Source: WRCA01 sp050943575
GTDB taxonomy: Bacteria; Pseudomonadota; Alphaproteobacteria; Rs-D84
Assembly (NCBI GenBank): GCA_050943575.1
Contig: JBMNPL010000017.1
Location: 1 to 13,104, forward strand
Length of the DNA stretch: 13,104 nt
Direction of reading: 5' to 3'
The notes beneath the pieces were generated by a model. It made no database searches. It worked only from the letters and a program-made list of their open reading frames with translations, and was not told where the DNA came from. Both the position numbers and the translations under genes were made by a program. The first letter of the stretch is position 1; every line of letters begins with the position of its first letter. This document shows, piece by piece, positions 1 through 6,528 of this stretch.

Positions 1-399
1 GTATCAGAATTTTTACAATCTGCAGGAATTGATGATATATTAAACCCAAAACAATTTATGGATTTAATGTCCGGCAAGGCTTATTTAAGTGAACCACTGC
101 TTAAATTTGTTTATGAAATATTACCTTTTGGAATAGCAAAAGATAAAATAAAATCTTTAAATAATAATGCAAGTCATGGTAAAAATTGTAAGTATTGTAT
201 TTATATTTCAGAAGAAGCTATGTTATTAAAACGACAAGAAAAGCAAAAAATAAAACAAGAAAAAATAAGATTAAAAAAACTTGAACGTTATGCAAATCTT
301 AAAAATTTACGTGATCAAAAACTGGCAGCATTTAAAGCATTTAATAGACATAAAACTTTGTGTGCAATGGGGCCAGGATTTGCGATTAAAACAAGATAA
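1..399 (+). CDS. Unknown CxxC-family protein, 5' end cut by window edge
   Basis: The frame is open from base 1 to the TAA at 397-399, giving 132 visible residues; the true start lies upstream of the window. I do not recognise the family. Visible residues 1-66 align without gaps to residues 73-138 of the next gene (423-1487), including QFMDLM, YEILPF and a C-x-Y-C pair (Cys63, Cys66). By comparison with that paralog about 70 N-terminal residues are missing. After the CxxC the protein becomes very Lys-rich (KQKIKQEKIRLKK, probably helical) and ends in a short tail that lacks the KNK repeats and Cys-rich end of its neighbour. DNA identity to the neighbour is high in blocks (28-41, 52-70, 110-129), which indicates a fairly recent tandem duplication. 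The gap to the next ATG is 23 nt, so co-transcription is likely. An ATG at 58 could be an internal start, but the homology begins upstream of it. Confidence 0.7.
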   Translation, partial: VSEFLQSAGIDDILNPKQFMDLMSGKAYLSEPLLKFVYEILPFGIAKDKIKSLNNNASHGKNCKYCIYISEEAMLLKRQEKQKIKQEKIRLKKLERYANLKNLRDQKLAAFKAFNRHKTLCAMGPGFAIKTR

Positions 400-422
400 A
401 TAAAATTGTATGGGTATAAATA

Positions 423-1487
423 ATGTCGTTTGAATATGATGATTCTTTTGAAGAAGAAAATAATATATTTAACGATGCTTTGCCGGAAAATATACCAGAG
501 ATAAATAAAAACTTTTATGTTGAACAAGATTTTGATAAAAAAGCTGTATTTTTTAACTCTGGTATAAGTGGCAAAATACAATCTTTATCTGAATTATTTA
601 TAGAATGGTATTTATTTGATTCTTCGGAATCCAAAGATATATCTGCATTTCTTAAATCAGAACAAATTGATGATATATTTACCCCAGAACAATTTATGGA
701 TTTAATGTGTGGAAACGCATTTCTGGATGAATTGTTAATAGATTTTATTTATGAAATATTACCTTTTAGAATATTAAAAAACAAAATAGATTTTTTAAAC
801 TATATGGCAAGCGAAAATGATACTTGTCAATATTGTATTAAAGTTTCAGATAGTATTATTTTAGCAAAACAAAAAGAAATAATAGTTATCAAAAAGGAAA
901 AAGCAAAGTTACAATTTAAAAAATGGGTGCAAGAAAATCCAGAACGAAAGAAAGAATTGCAACGAATTTTTAAAGAAAATAATCCGCAGTATTTTAAGCA
1001 GTATTATGATAAAAATAAAGAACAAATTTTAGCATATCAAAAAGAGTATCGTGATAAAAATAAAGAACAAATTTCAGCAAATGATAAAGAGTATCGTGAG
1101 AAAAATAAAGATTATCTTAAAGATTATTTGAAAGAGTATTATGAAACTAATAAAGATTATTATAAACAGAAATATTTAGAATTTAAAACTCGTAGAGAAA
1201 ATGCAAAAAAAGTGTGTCCCACATTTATATATCTTACAATGCTTAGAAAACAAGATTTGCAGTTGTATCTAACTGTATATAAACAACACGAAGATGTGGT
1301 CGGTAAAACTGCACGTAATTGCACGGCTTTACAAAATATGGATTTTAATTTATGCCCGTTTTCACAAAACATTGGGTCAGATTCAGAAATGAAAGAAAAT
1401 TGCCCGATGACCAAGGCTTTTGATTTACCTGATTCTTTTAATTTTATACGAAAGTATTCTGAACAATTAAAGCAAAATTCTAAATAA
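423..1487 (+). CDS. Unknown protein: CxxC paralog block, 15-residue KNK repeats and Cys-rich tail
   Basis: 354 residues, not recognised. It has an acidic N-terminus (about 1-40), then a block (about 73-140) paralogous to the preceding gene with IDDI, QFMDLM, YEILPF and C135-QY-C138. A charged segment follows (about 150-193). Four consecutive 15-residue units occupy 194-253 (unit starts Y194, Y209, Y224, Y239; core KNKEQI or KNKDY), probably alpha-helical. The C-terminal region (about 262-354) has Cys265, Cys300, Cys311 and Cys327, which could bind a metal. No signal peptide or membrane segment is visible, so a cytoplasmic location is inferred. The Shine-Dalgarno sequence is weak (a TGGG upstream of ATG 423). 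Tyr/Lys/Asn-rich repeats of this kind occur in phage and other low-complexity proteins and do not assign a function. Base composition matches the AT-rich surroundings. Confidence 0.75.
   Translation: MSFEYDDSFEEENNIFNDALPENIPEINKNFYVEQDFDKKAVFFNSGISGKIQSLSELFIEWYLFDSSESKDISAFLKSEQIDDIFTPEQFMDLMCGNAFLDELLIDFIYEILPFRILKNKIDFLNYMASENDTCQYCIKVSDSIILAKQKEIIVIKKEKAKLQFKKWVQENPERKKELQRIFKENNPQYFKQYYDKNKEQILAYQKEYRDKNKEQISANDKEYREKNKDYLKDYLKEYYETNKDYYKQKYLEFKTRRENAKKVCPTFIYLTMLRKQDLQLYLTVYKQHEDVVGKTARNCTALQNMDFNLCPFSQNIGSDSEMKENCPMTKAFDLPDSFNFIRKYSEQLKQNSK
1002..1181 (+). repeat. Four tandem 45-bp coding units (15-residue KNK repeat)
   Basis: Units start at 1002, 1047, 1092 and 1137 inside the unknown gene. 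Units 1 and 2 share a nearly unbroken run (GATAAAAATAAAGAACAAAT) at the same phase; units 3 and 4 are more diverged but keep the Y-x-x-x-N-K core. All units are exactly 45 bp, so frame is kept. Confidence 0.8.
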
Positions 1488-1539
1488 TCGTAAAAACTTG
1501 ATTTTATAATATTAGTAGAGTAAAATTATAAAGATATGA

Positions 1540-1560
1540 AAAAAATAAACTTTATTTTTT
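1540..1560. repeat. AT-only inverted repeat, 10-bp arms
   Basis: Arms AAAAAATAAA (1540-1549) and TTTATTTTTT (1551-1560) are perfect complements around C1550. It lies in the 179-bp gap between the unknown gene and trpS. It could act as a weak terminator or a curved, easily melted segment, but it has no GC stem. The rest of the gap shows no gene and no convincing trpS promoter. Confidence 0.35.
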
Positions 1561-1666
1561 CTGTTTTCTGTTGGCGCGTTGTCGCCTAAATGTTTTTTAC
1601 GTCGTAACTTTACGCTTTTATTTTTCAACCAATTAATTTAACATTTATTAAAATGGAGTTATAACA

Positions 1667-2671
1667 ATGTCCAAAGATATTATTTTAACTGGTGTAAAAC
1701 CAACAGGCAGATTACATTTGGGAAATCTTGTCGGGGCAGTTCGTCCCATTATAGAAATGTCTAAAAAATCTCAGGCTTTTGTTTTTATTGCTGATTTGCA
1801 CGCATTGAATATCATCCATAATTCAAAACTTTTACAAGAATATGTTTTAGAAGCGATTGCAACATTTTTAGCATTGGGATTAGATCCAAAAAATGCTATT
1901 TTCTTTTGCCAATCAGATGTTTCAGAAGTGTCTGAACTCTCAACTTTGCTTATGAGTATTACGCCAAAAGGTTTAATGAATCGTGCTCATGCGTATAAAG
2001 CAGCAATGGATAAAAATATAGAAAAAAACGAAGATGTTGATAGTGGTATAAATATGGGATTGTATACTTATCCTGTTTTAATGACAGCGGATATTTTGCT
2101 TTATGATTCAGATATTGTACCTGTTGGTAAGGATCAAAAGCAACATGTAGAATTTGCACGCGATATTGCCGGATATTTTAATAATACTTATGGCGAAACA
2201 TTCAAATTGCCAAAATCGTTTATTTCTGAAGATACTGGGATTATTCCGGGATTAGATGGTCGTAAAATGAGTAAATCTTATAACAATCAAATCGCAATTT
2301 TTGATACAGAATCAGATTTGAAAAAGAAAATTATGCGGATTATAACTGATAGTAAATTGCCGAACGAGCCAAAAAATCCAGATGAATCAGCAATCTTTTT
2401 ATTATATAAGCATTTTGCAGATAAAACCGCAATAAAAGAAATGCATGAAAAATTTATAAATGGTGGAATTAGTTATGGAGATGCGAAAAAATTGTTGTTT
2501 GAAACGATAAATAATTATTTAATTGAACCTAGAAAAGAATACGAACGTTTAATAAAAAATCCAAATGAAATTCGCGAAATTTTAAAATTAGGTGCGCAAC
2601 GCGCACGTAAAGTCGCAGCAGAAACAATCGCGAGAGTTAAAAAAGCAATGGGATTAAACTATTTTGATTAA
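1667..2671 (+). CDS. trpS: Tryptophanyl-tRNA synthetase
   Basis: 334 residues, the usual length of bacterial TrpRS. This class I enzyme activates tryptophan with ATP and charges tRNA-Trp in the cytoplasm. The Rossmann-fold signatures are in order: the HIGH-equivalent HLGN at 17-20 after GVKPTGRL, the stretch YPVLMTADILLYDSDIVPVG near 135-154 followed by KDQKQH, which contributes to the tryptophan and ATP site, and the KMSKS loop exactly as K200-M-S-K-S204. The C-terminal helical region (about 220-334) supports anticodon binding and dimerisation in the family. The start is set by GGAG at 1655-1658, 8 nt before the ATG. It stands alone between the unknown genes and the rplM operon. No regulatory leader such as a T-box is visible. 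Confidence 0.97.
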   Translation: MSKDIILTGVKPTGRLHLGNLVGAVRPIIEMSKKSQAFVFIADLHALNIIHNSKLLQEYVLEAIATFLALGLDPKNAIFFCQSDVSEVSELSTLLMSITPKGLMNRAHAYKAAMDKNIEKNEDVDSGINMGLYTYPVLMTADILLYDSDIVPVGKDQKQHVEFARDIAGYFNNTYGETFKLPKSFISEDTGIIPGLDGRKMSKSYNNQIAIFDTESDLKKKIMRIITDSKLPNEPKNPDESAIFLLYKHFADKTAIKEMHEKFINGGISYGDAKKLLFETINNYLIEPRKEYERLIKNPNEIREILKLGAQRARKVAAETIARVKKAMGLNYFD

Positions 2672-2694
2672 AAATAATTTATAATAATTAGTAA

Positions 2695-2708
2695 GGTATT
2701 ATAATACC
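2695..2708. promoter_or_regulatory. Perfect 14-bp palindrome, candidate operator
   Basis: GGTATTATAATACC is its own reverse complement. It lies 24 bp after the trpS stop and 13 bp upstream of the -35 box of the rplM promoter. That position suits a regulator-binding site, though as RNA it could at most form a small AT-rich hairpin. No regulator can be named. Confidence 0.4.
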
Positions 2709-2721
2709 GCTATGATTTTCC

Positions 2722-2750
2722 TTGACTTTCAGGGTGTTTGGGGGCATAAT
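2722..2750 (+). promoter_or_regulatory. Sigma-70-type promoter for rplM-rpsI
   Basis: TTGACT at 2722-2727 (5 of 6 to consensus), a 17-bp spacer and CATAAT at 2745-2750 (5 of 6). Transcription would begin near 2757, leaving a leader of about 23 nt that contains the AAAGG ribosome binding site at 2768-2772. Confidence 0.75.
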
Positions 2751-2779
2751 CATCCCGCTTTTAATAAAAAGGTTAAACA

Positions 2780-3262
2780 ATGCAATTAACAAAATCAACG
2801 AAATCGCTAAAAGCAAGCGAATTGCAGGCAGATTGGTACTTGATTGACGCCACAGGTGTCACTCTTGGTCGTTTGGCTGCTTATGTTGCTACACTTTTAC
2901 GCGGAAAACATAAACCAACATATACACCAAACATGGATTGTGGTGATCATGTTGTTATTATTAATGCTGACAAAGTCGCTTTGTCCGGAAAAAAAGCCGA
3001 TAATGAAAAATTCTATTGGCATACAGGTTGGATTGGCGGAATCAAAGAACGGACTTTGGGTCAAATGCGTGCGGAAAAACCAGAACAACTTGTTTTTAAC
3101 GCTGTCAAACGTATGATGGGTCGTCGTAATTCTGTTGCTTTGGCTGATAAACGTCTGACAAAACTACATATTTATGCTGGTGGTGAACATAAACATGCTG
3201 CTCAAAATCCAAAAGTCATAGATTTTGCAAACATGAACAGAAAAAATAAAAGGGTCGAATAA
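2780..3262 (+). CDS. rplM: 50S ribosomal protein L13 (uL13)
   Basis: 160 residues. uL13 is an early-assembly protein of the large subunit that binds 23S rRNA. Family signatures are clear: W-Y-L-I-D-A near 20-25, GRLAAYVATLLRGKHKPTYT, then GDHVVIINADKVALSGKK, YWHTGWIGG and a late VKRMMGRR. It is somewhat longer than E. coli L13 (142 residues) because of a C-terminal extension, as is common in alphaproteobacteria. The ribosome binding site is AAAAAGG, ending 7 nt before the ATG. Its TAA overlaps the ATG of rpsI by one base (TAATG), so the pair is translationally coupled, as expected for the conserved L13-S9 operon. Confidence 0.97.
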   Translation: MQLTKSTKSLKASELQADWYLIDATGVTLGRLAAYVATLLRGKHKPTYTPNMDCGDHVVIINADKVALSGKKADNEKFYWHTGWIGGIKERTLGQMRAEKPEQLVFNAVKRMMGRRNSVALADKRLTKLHIYAGGEHKHAAQNPKVIDFANMNRKNKRVE

Positions 3263-3834
3263 TGGCAGAAGTTAAAAAAACAGAAACGGCGGCAAAAAAA
3301 GCAGCCCCTGTGAAAAAAACAACAGCGACTAAAAAAACAGCTGCGAAACCAGCCGCAAAAAAAACTGCGCCAAAAACCGCGACTGCTAAAAAAGAAACAT
3401 CAAAAACTACACCTGCAAAAAAAACGCAGGCTGTAATTACAAAAATACAAGGTGCAACATACGCAACCGGTAAACGTAAAGATAGTGTCGCACGTGTTTA
3501 TTTGATACCTGGTAAAGGAAATTATACTATCAATGGAAAACCAATTGTTGAATATTTTCGTCGCCCAGTTTTGAGAATGATTGTTGATCAACCTTTTGGG
3601 GTTACAAAACGTGATGGACAATATGATATTGTTGCGTTTGTAGCAGGTGGTGGTTTATCCGGTCAGGCAGGTGCTGTAAAACATGGAATTTCCAAAGCTT
3701 TAAATATGCGCGAACCTGAATTGCGTGCAACATTAAAAGCTGCTGGATTATTGACACGTGATAGTCGTGTTGTTGAACGTAAGCATTACGGATTCCGTAA
3801 AGCACGTCGTTCAACTCAATTCTCTAAACGATAA
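3262..3834 (+). CDS. rpsI: 30S ribosomal protein S9 (uS9) with Lys/Ala-rich N-terminal extension
   Basis: 190 residues against about 130 in E. coli. The conserved S9 body begins near residue 65 (ATYATGKRKDSVARV) and runs through GKPIVEYF, GGGLSGQAGAVKHGISKAL and LLTRDSRVVERKHYGFRKAR to the C-terminal FSKR, whose Arg reaches the P-site tRNA in known ribosomes. Residues 1-60 are an extra tail of Lys, Ala, Thr and Pro with about 17 Lys in the first 54, resembling histone H1-like tails; it is probably disordered and binds nucleic acid. Extended S9 is known in alphaproteobacteria. AGGG at 3251-3254 precedes the ATG by 7 nt, and the start overlaps the rplM stop. Confidence 0.97.
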   Translation: MAEVKKTETAAKKAAPVKKTTATKKTAAKPAAKKTAPKTATAKKETSKTTPAKKTQAVITKIQGATYATGKRKDSVARVYLIPGKGNYTINGKPIVEYFRRPVLRMIVDQPFGVTKRDGQYDIVAFVAGGGLSGQAGAVKHGISKALNMREPELRATLKAAGLLTRDSRVVERKHYGFRKARRSTQFSKR

Positions 3835-3841
3835 TTACAAT

Positions 3842-3890
3842 ATGCGAAATATAGGTTACGAATACAAAATTCTAAAACTATATTTCGCAT
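3842..3890. terminator. 13-bp perfect inverted repeat between rpsI and tig
   Basis: Arms ATGCGAAATATAG (3842-3854) and CTATATTTCGCAT (3878-3890) are exact reverse complements with a 23-nt loop. It begins 8 nt after the rpsI stop and is followed by TTATATAT, so it may be a terminator for rplM-rpsI. The loop is long and the T-run poor, so a regulatory stem is also possible. A weak promoter for tig may lie inside it (TTACGA at 3856, 17-bp spacer, TATATT at 3879). Confidence 0.5.
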
Positions 3891-3924
3891 TTATATATCA
3901 CGGCACAAAGCAAAGGTTTTTACA

Positions 3925-5205
3925 ATGATAAAAAAAGAAAAAATAAAAGACTTGCAGTATTCATTGACTGGTTTAATTTCTGATGCTCAAATTAATACAT
4001 TAACAGATGAAATTTTAACCGAGCATGGTAAAACAGCAAAAATGCCGGGTTTTCGCGTTGGACGTATTCCTTTGAATATTTTGCGGCAAAAATTTGGCAC
4101 ATCAGCTAAAGCCGAAGCTATTGATAAATTAATCAATTCAGATTTAGAAAAATTTATCAGTGATAAAAAAATTCGTTTGGCTGCTTCACCTAAAGCAGAT
4201 GTTGCGAAATTCAAAAATGGTGAAGATGTAGAATATACTTTGGAATTTGAAGTTTTGCCATATTTGGCACCAATTAATTTAGAAAAATTCACATTAACTA
4301 AAAAAATCACAAGTGTTCCAGCAGATGAAATTACCAAAGCATTGGAAAATTTACGTAAATCACGCGCCCAAGCCGAAAAACAAGATGTAAATTATAAAGC
4401 CGCTGATGGTGATGTTGCAGTTATTGATTTCAAAGGCTTTTTAGCCGATAAACCATTTCAAGGTGGAGAGGCAAAAAAACATCATTTGATTTTAGGAAGT
4501 GGTTCTTTTATTCCTGGATTTGAAGAACAACTTATCGGGCATAAAGTCGGGGATGAATTTGATATCAAAGTTAGATTTCCAAAAGATTATCATAGTAAAG
4601 ATTTAGCCGGTAAAGAGGCAAGATTTGAAATTAAAATTCATGAATTACGTCATCATATTTTACCAGAATTAAATGATGATTTAGCAAAACAAGTCGGACA
4701 AGAATCAATAGCCGCATTAAAAGAACATATTCATAAAATTTTAGATGAACAATATATAGAAGCATCCAAACGTGAAATGCGTGATGAATTGCTTTCTATT
4801 TTAGCGGATAAAATAAAATTAGATTTACCAAAAGTTTTGGTATCCCAAGAAGTAGAAATGGCAAAACAAGAATCAGAACGTAGTGGGCAAAAATTTGATG
4901 AAAAGAAAGAAGAAAAAGATGCTCAACGTCGTGTAAAATTGGGTTTAATATTGGCAGAATGGGGCATGCAAAATAAAATTGCAATCAGCAATGAAGAATT
5001 ACAACGTGCCATTTGGACCGAGGCTTCACGTTATCCAGATCCGAAAGTTGTATTTGATTTTTATAATAAAAATCCCAATTCTTTGGCAATGATGCGTGGA
5101 ATGTTGTTTGAAAGAAAAGCATTAGATGAAATGTTAAAACACGTTAAAGTAAAAGAAAAGAAAGTTAAACCCGAAGAATTATTTGAACAAAAACCTGTAA
5201 AATAA
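3925..5205 (+). CDS. tig: Trigger factor (ribosome-associated chaperone, peptidyl-prolyl isomerase)
   Basis: 426 residues, close to the E. coli length of 432. Trigger factor docks at the ribosome exit tunnel and shields nascent chains. Three parts are visible. The N-terminal ribosome-binding domain (about 1-115) carries the signature PGFRVGRIP at 41-49 with the G-F-R-x-G-[KR] loop. The FKBP-like PPIase domain (about 160-240) has GDVAVIDFKGF, F-Q-G-G, GSGSFIPGFEEQLIGHKVGDEF and FPKDYHSKDLAGKEARF. The Lys/Glu-rich helical C-terminal domain (about 245-426) forms the arms. AAAGG at 3912-3916 lies 8 nt before the ATG. It is transcribed alone and ends at the bidirectional hairpin. The usual downstream clpP-clpX neighbours are not present. 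Confidence 0.97.
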   Translation: MIKKEKIKDLQYSLTGLISDAQINTLTDEILTEHGKTAKMPGFRVGRIPLNILRQKFGTSAKAEAIDKLINSDLEKFISDKKIRLAASPKADVAKFKNGEDVEYTLEFEVLPYLAPINLEKFTLTKKITSVPADEITKALENLRKSRAQAEKQDVNYKAADGDVAVIDFKGFLADKPFQGGEAKKHHLILGSGSFIPGFEEQLIGHKVGDEFDIKVRFPKDYHSKDLAGKEARFEIKIHELRHHILPELNDDLAKQVGQESIAALKEHIHKILDEQYIEASKREMRDELLSILADKIKLDLPKVLVSQEVEMAKQESERSGQKFDEKKEEKDAQRRVKLGLILAEWGMQNKIAISNEELQRAIWTEASRYPDPKVVFDFYNKNPNSLAMMRGMLFERKALDEMLKHVKVKEKKVKPEELFEQKPVK

Positions 5206-5208
5206 AAT

Positions 5209-5224
5209 CGCCGCAAATGCGGCG
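5209..5224. terminator. Bidirectional intrinsic terminator between tig and ihfA
   Basis: Perfect 6-bp GC stem CGCCGC (5209-5214), loop AAAT, GCGGCG (5219-5224). It is flanked by an A-rich run on the left (AATAAAAT) and TTTTTATTT on the right, so each strand sees a stem followed by a U-rich tract. It begins 4 nt after the tig stop and ends 4 nt before the ihfA stop, closing both converging operons. Confidence 0.9.
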
Positions 5225-5227
5225 TTT

Positions 5228-5515
5228 TTATTTGCTTTTTACTTTTGATTTTAATTCTGCAGATGGCTTAAAAGATACCACGCGACGTGCGGTAATTACT
5301 GCGGGGACACCTGTTTTTGGATTTCTTCCTATACGTGCGCTTTTTTCTAGGATTTTAAAACTACCCAAACCTTCTACTTTGACTTCTTCACCACGAATTA
5401 AAGATTCTGCAATTTCAGAAAATACTAAATCAACTAATTTATATGATTGAGACATAGTAAGTCCTGTGGCTTTACTTAAATTATCTGCAAAATCATTTCG
5501 TGTTATAGTTGCCAT
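5228..5515 (-). CDS. ihfA: Integration host factor alpha subunit (HU/IHF family)
   Basis: 95 residues, the size of one HU/IHF subunit. The family core is plain: an N-terminal two-helix dimerisation part (about 1-42), VKVEGLGSFKILEK, the DNA-intercalating arm GRNPKTG (about 64-70), and ITARRVVSFKPSAELKSKV. The ITARRVV-F-P-LKS ending and the location directly behind fabH point to IhfA rather than HU. As a heterodimer with IhfB it bends DNA in replication, recombination and promoter control. Its ATG follows the fabH stop by one nucleotide, with AAGGG (5522-5526 on the opposite strand) 6 nt away, so translation is probably coupled. It is the last gene of the operon. HU-type identity cannot be fully excluded by eye. 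Confidence 0.9.
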   Translation of the reverse strand: MATITRNDFADNLSKATGLTMSQSYKLVDLVFSEIAESLIRGEEVKVEGLGSFKILEKSARIGRNPKTGVPAVITARRVVSFKPSAELKSKVKSK

Positions 5516-5516
5516 T

Positions 5517-6455
5517 TTAAGCCCTTATCATTGCTGCACCCCAAGTCAAACCAGATCCAAAAGCAGGGTACATTATTAATTGTCCATGTTTAATTTTTCC
5601 AGTATCCATCCCCCATGCAAATGCTAGTGCCCCAGATGCCCCACTGGTGTTTGCATGTTTATCAACAGTTACAATAATTTTTTCCAATGGAAATCCCAAA
5701 CGTTCGGCACCACTTTCAATAATACGCAAGTTTGCCTGATGTGGAATAATCCAATCAATATTTTCTGCATGAATACCTGCGTGATCCATAATAAAATTGG
5801 CGGCTTCGGGCATCAATTGAACAGCGTTTCTATATGTTTCTGGACCATTCATTTCAACGTGTGGTCCTGGTTTTTCGTGGAGCATTCCATATCCACGACC
5901 ATCTGCATAAACGACAGTATCAATAATTCCACTATAACCAGAAGACGAATGTTCAAAAATCATCGCACCAGCACCATCCCCAAATAATATAGCAGTGCTG
6001 CGATCTTTCCAGTCAATAAAACGAGACATTTTTTCTGCACCAATTACCATAATACGATGATGTATACCCGCATTAAAAAAAGCACGAGCACAATGCAAGG
6101 CATAAATATAACCCGTGCAAGCACCACGAACGTCAAATCCTGGGGCGTTATTAGTCATACCCAGATCCCGTGATACCATAGAAGCAACAGATGGGAAAGC
6201 ATGTTCCGCAGTAGTTGTTGCAACAATAATCAAATCAATATCATCTGGTTGCAGATCTGCATTATTCAAAGCCGCACGTGCCGCAGCAGTTGCCATATCT
6301 GAAACACTTTCATCATCACGTGCAAAATGACGATGTTTTATACCAGTTCTGCTTACAATCCATTCTTCGGATGTATCAAGAATTTTGGTAAAATATTCAT
6401 TAGTAACAATTTTTTCTGGCAAGTATGATCCATAACCAATAAGTCTATTTCCCAT
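5517..6455 (-). CDS. fabH: Beta-ketoacyl-ACP synthase III
   Basis: 312 residues, normal length. FabH condenses acetyl-CoA with malonyl-ACP and so starts type II fatty acid synthesis in the cytoplasm. The thiolase-fold catalytic triad is complete: Cys113 in GACTGY, His239 in IIPHQAN and Asn269 in HANTSGAS. Also visible are W32 with the SRTGIKHRH substrate region, ILFGDGAGAMIFE, and the C-terminal FGSGLTWGAAMIR. The ATG is supported by AAGAG 8 nt upstream (6464-6468, opposite strand). A 73-bp gap separates it from plsX, and a weak promoter may sit there (TTGACC at 6504-6499, 16-bp spacer, TAATTT). It lies between plsX and ihfA, the arrangement known in alphaproteobacteria. Confidence 0.97.
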   Translation of the reverse strand: MGNRLIGYGSYLPEKIVTNEYFTKILDTSEEWIVSRTGIKHRHFARDDESVSDMATAAARAALNNADLQPDDIDLIIVATTTAEHAFPSVASMVSRDLGMTNNAPGFDVRGACTGYIYALHCARAFFNAGIHHRIMVIGAEKMSRFIDWKDRSTAILFGDGAGAMIFEHSSSGYSGIIDTVVYADGRGYGMLHEKPGPHVEMNGPETYRNAVQLMPEAANFIMDHAGIHAENIDWIIPHQANLRIIESGAERLGFPLEKIIVTVDKHANTSGASGALAFAWGMDTGKIKHGQLIMYPAFGSGLTWGAAMIRA

Positions 6456-6528
6456 ATTTATAACTCTTGTTTAGTAAAATTAAGCATTGCATATAAAAGG
6501 TCAAGAATCAATAAAAAACGATATTAAA

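Noticed and set aside
1002..1181. KNK repeats as evidence for an HNH nuclease or a phage tail protein
   Set aside because: Low-complexity Lys/Asn/Tyr repeats occur in many unrelated proteins, and no HNH His/Asn/His pattern is visible.
1573..1586. GGCG-loop-CGCC hairpin upstream of trpS as a terminator or attenuator
   Set aside because: The stem is only 4 bp, the flanking bases do not pair, and no immediate T-run follows.
3987..4337. 116-codon open frame on the minus strand inside tig
   Set aside because: It is antisense to the conserved ribosome-binding domain of trigger factor, with no independent support.
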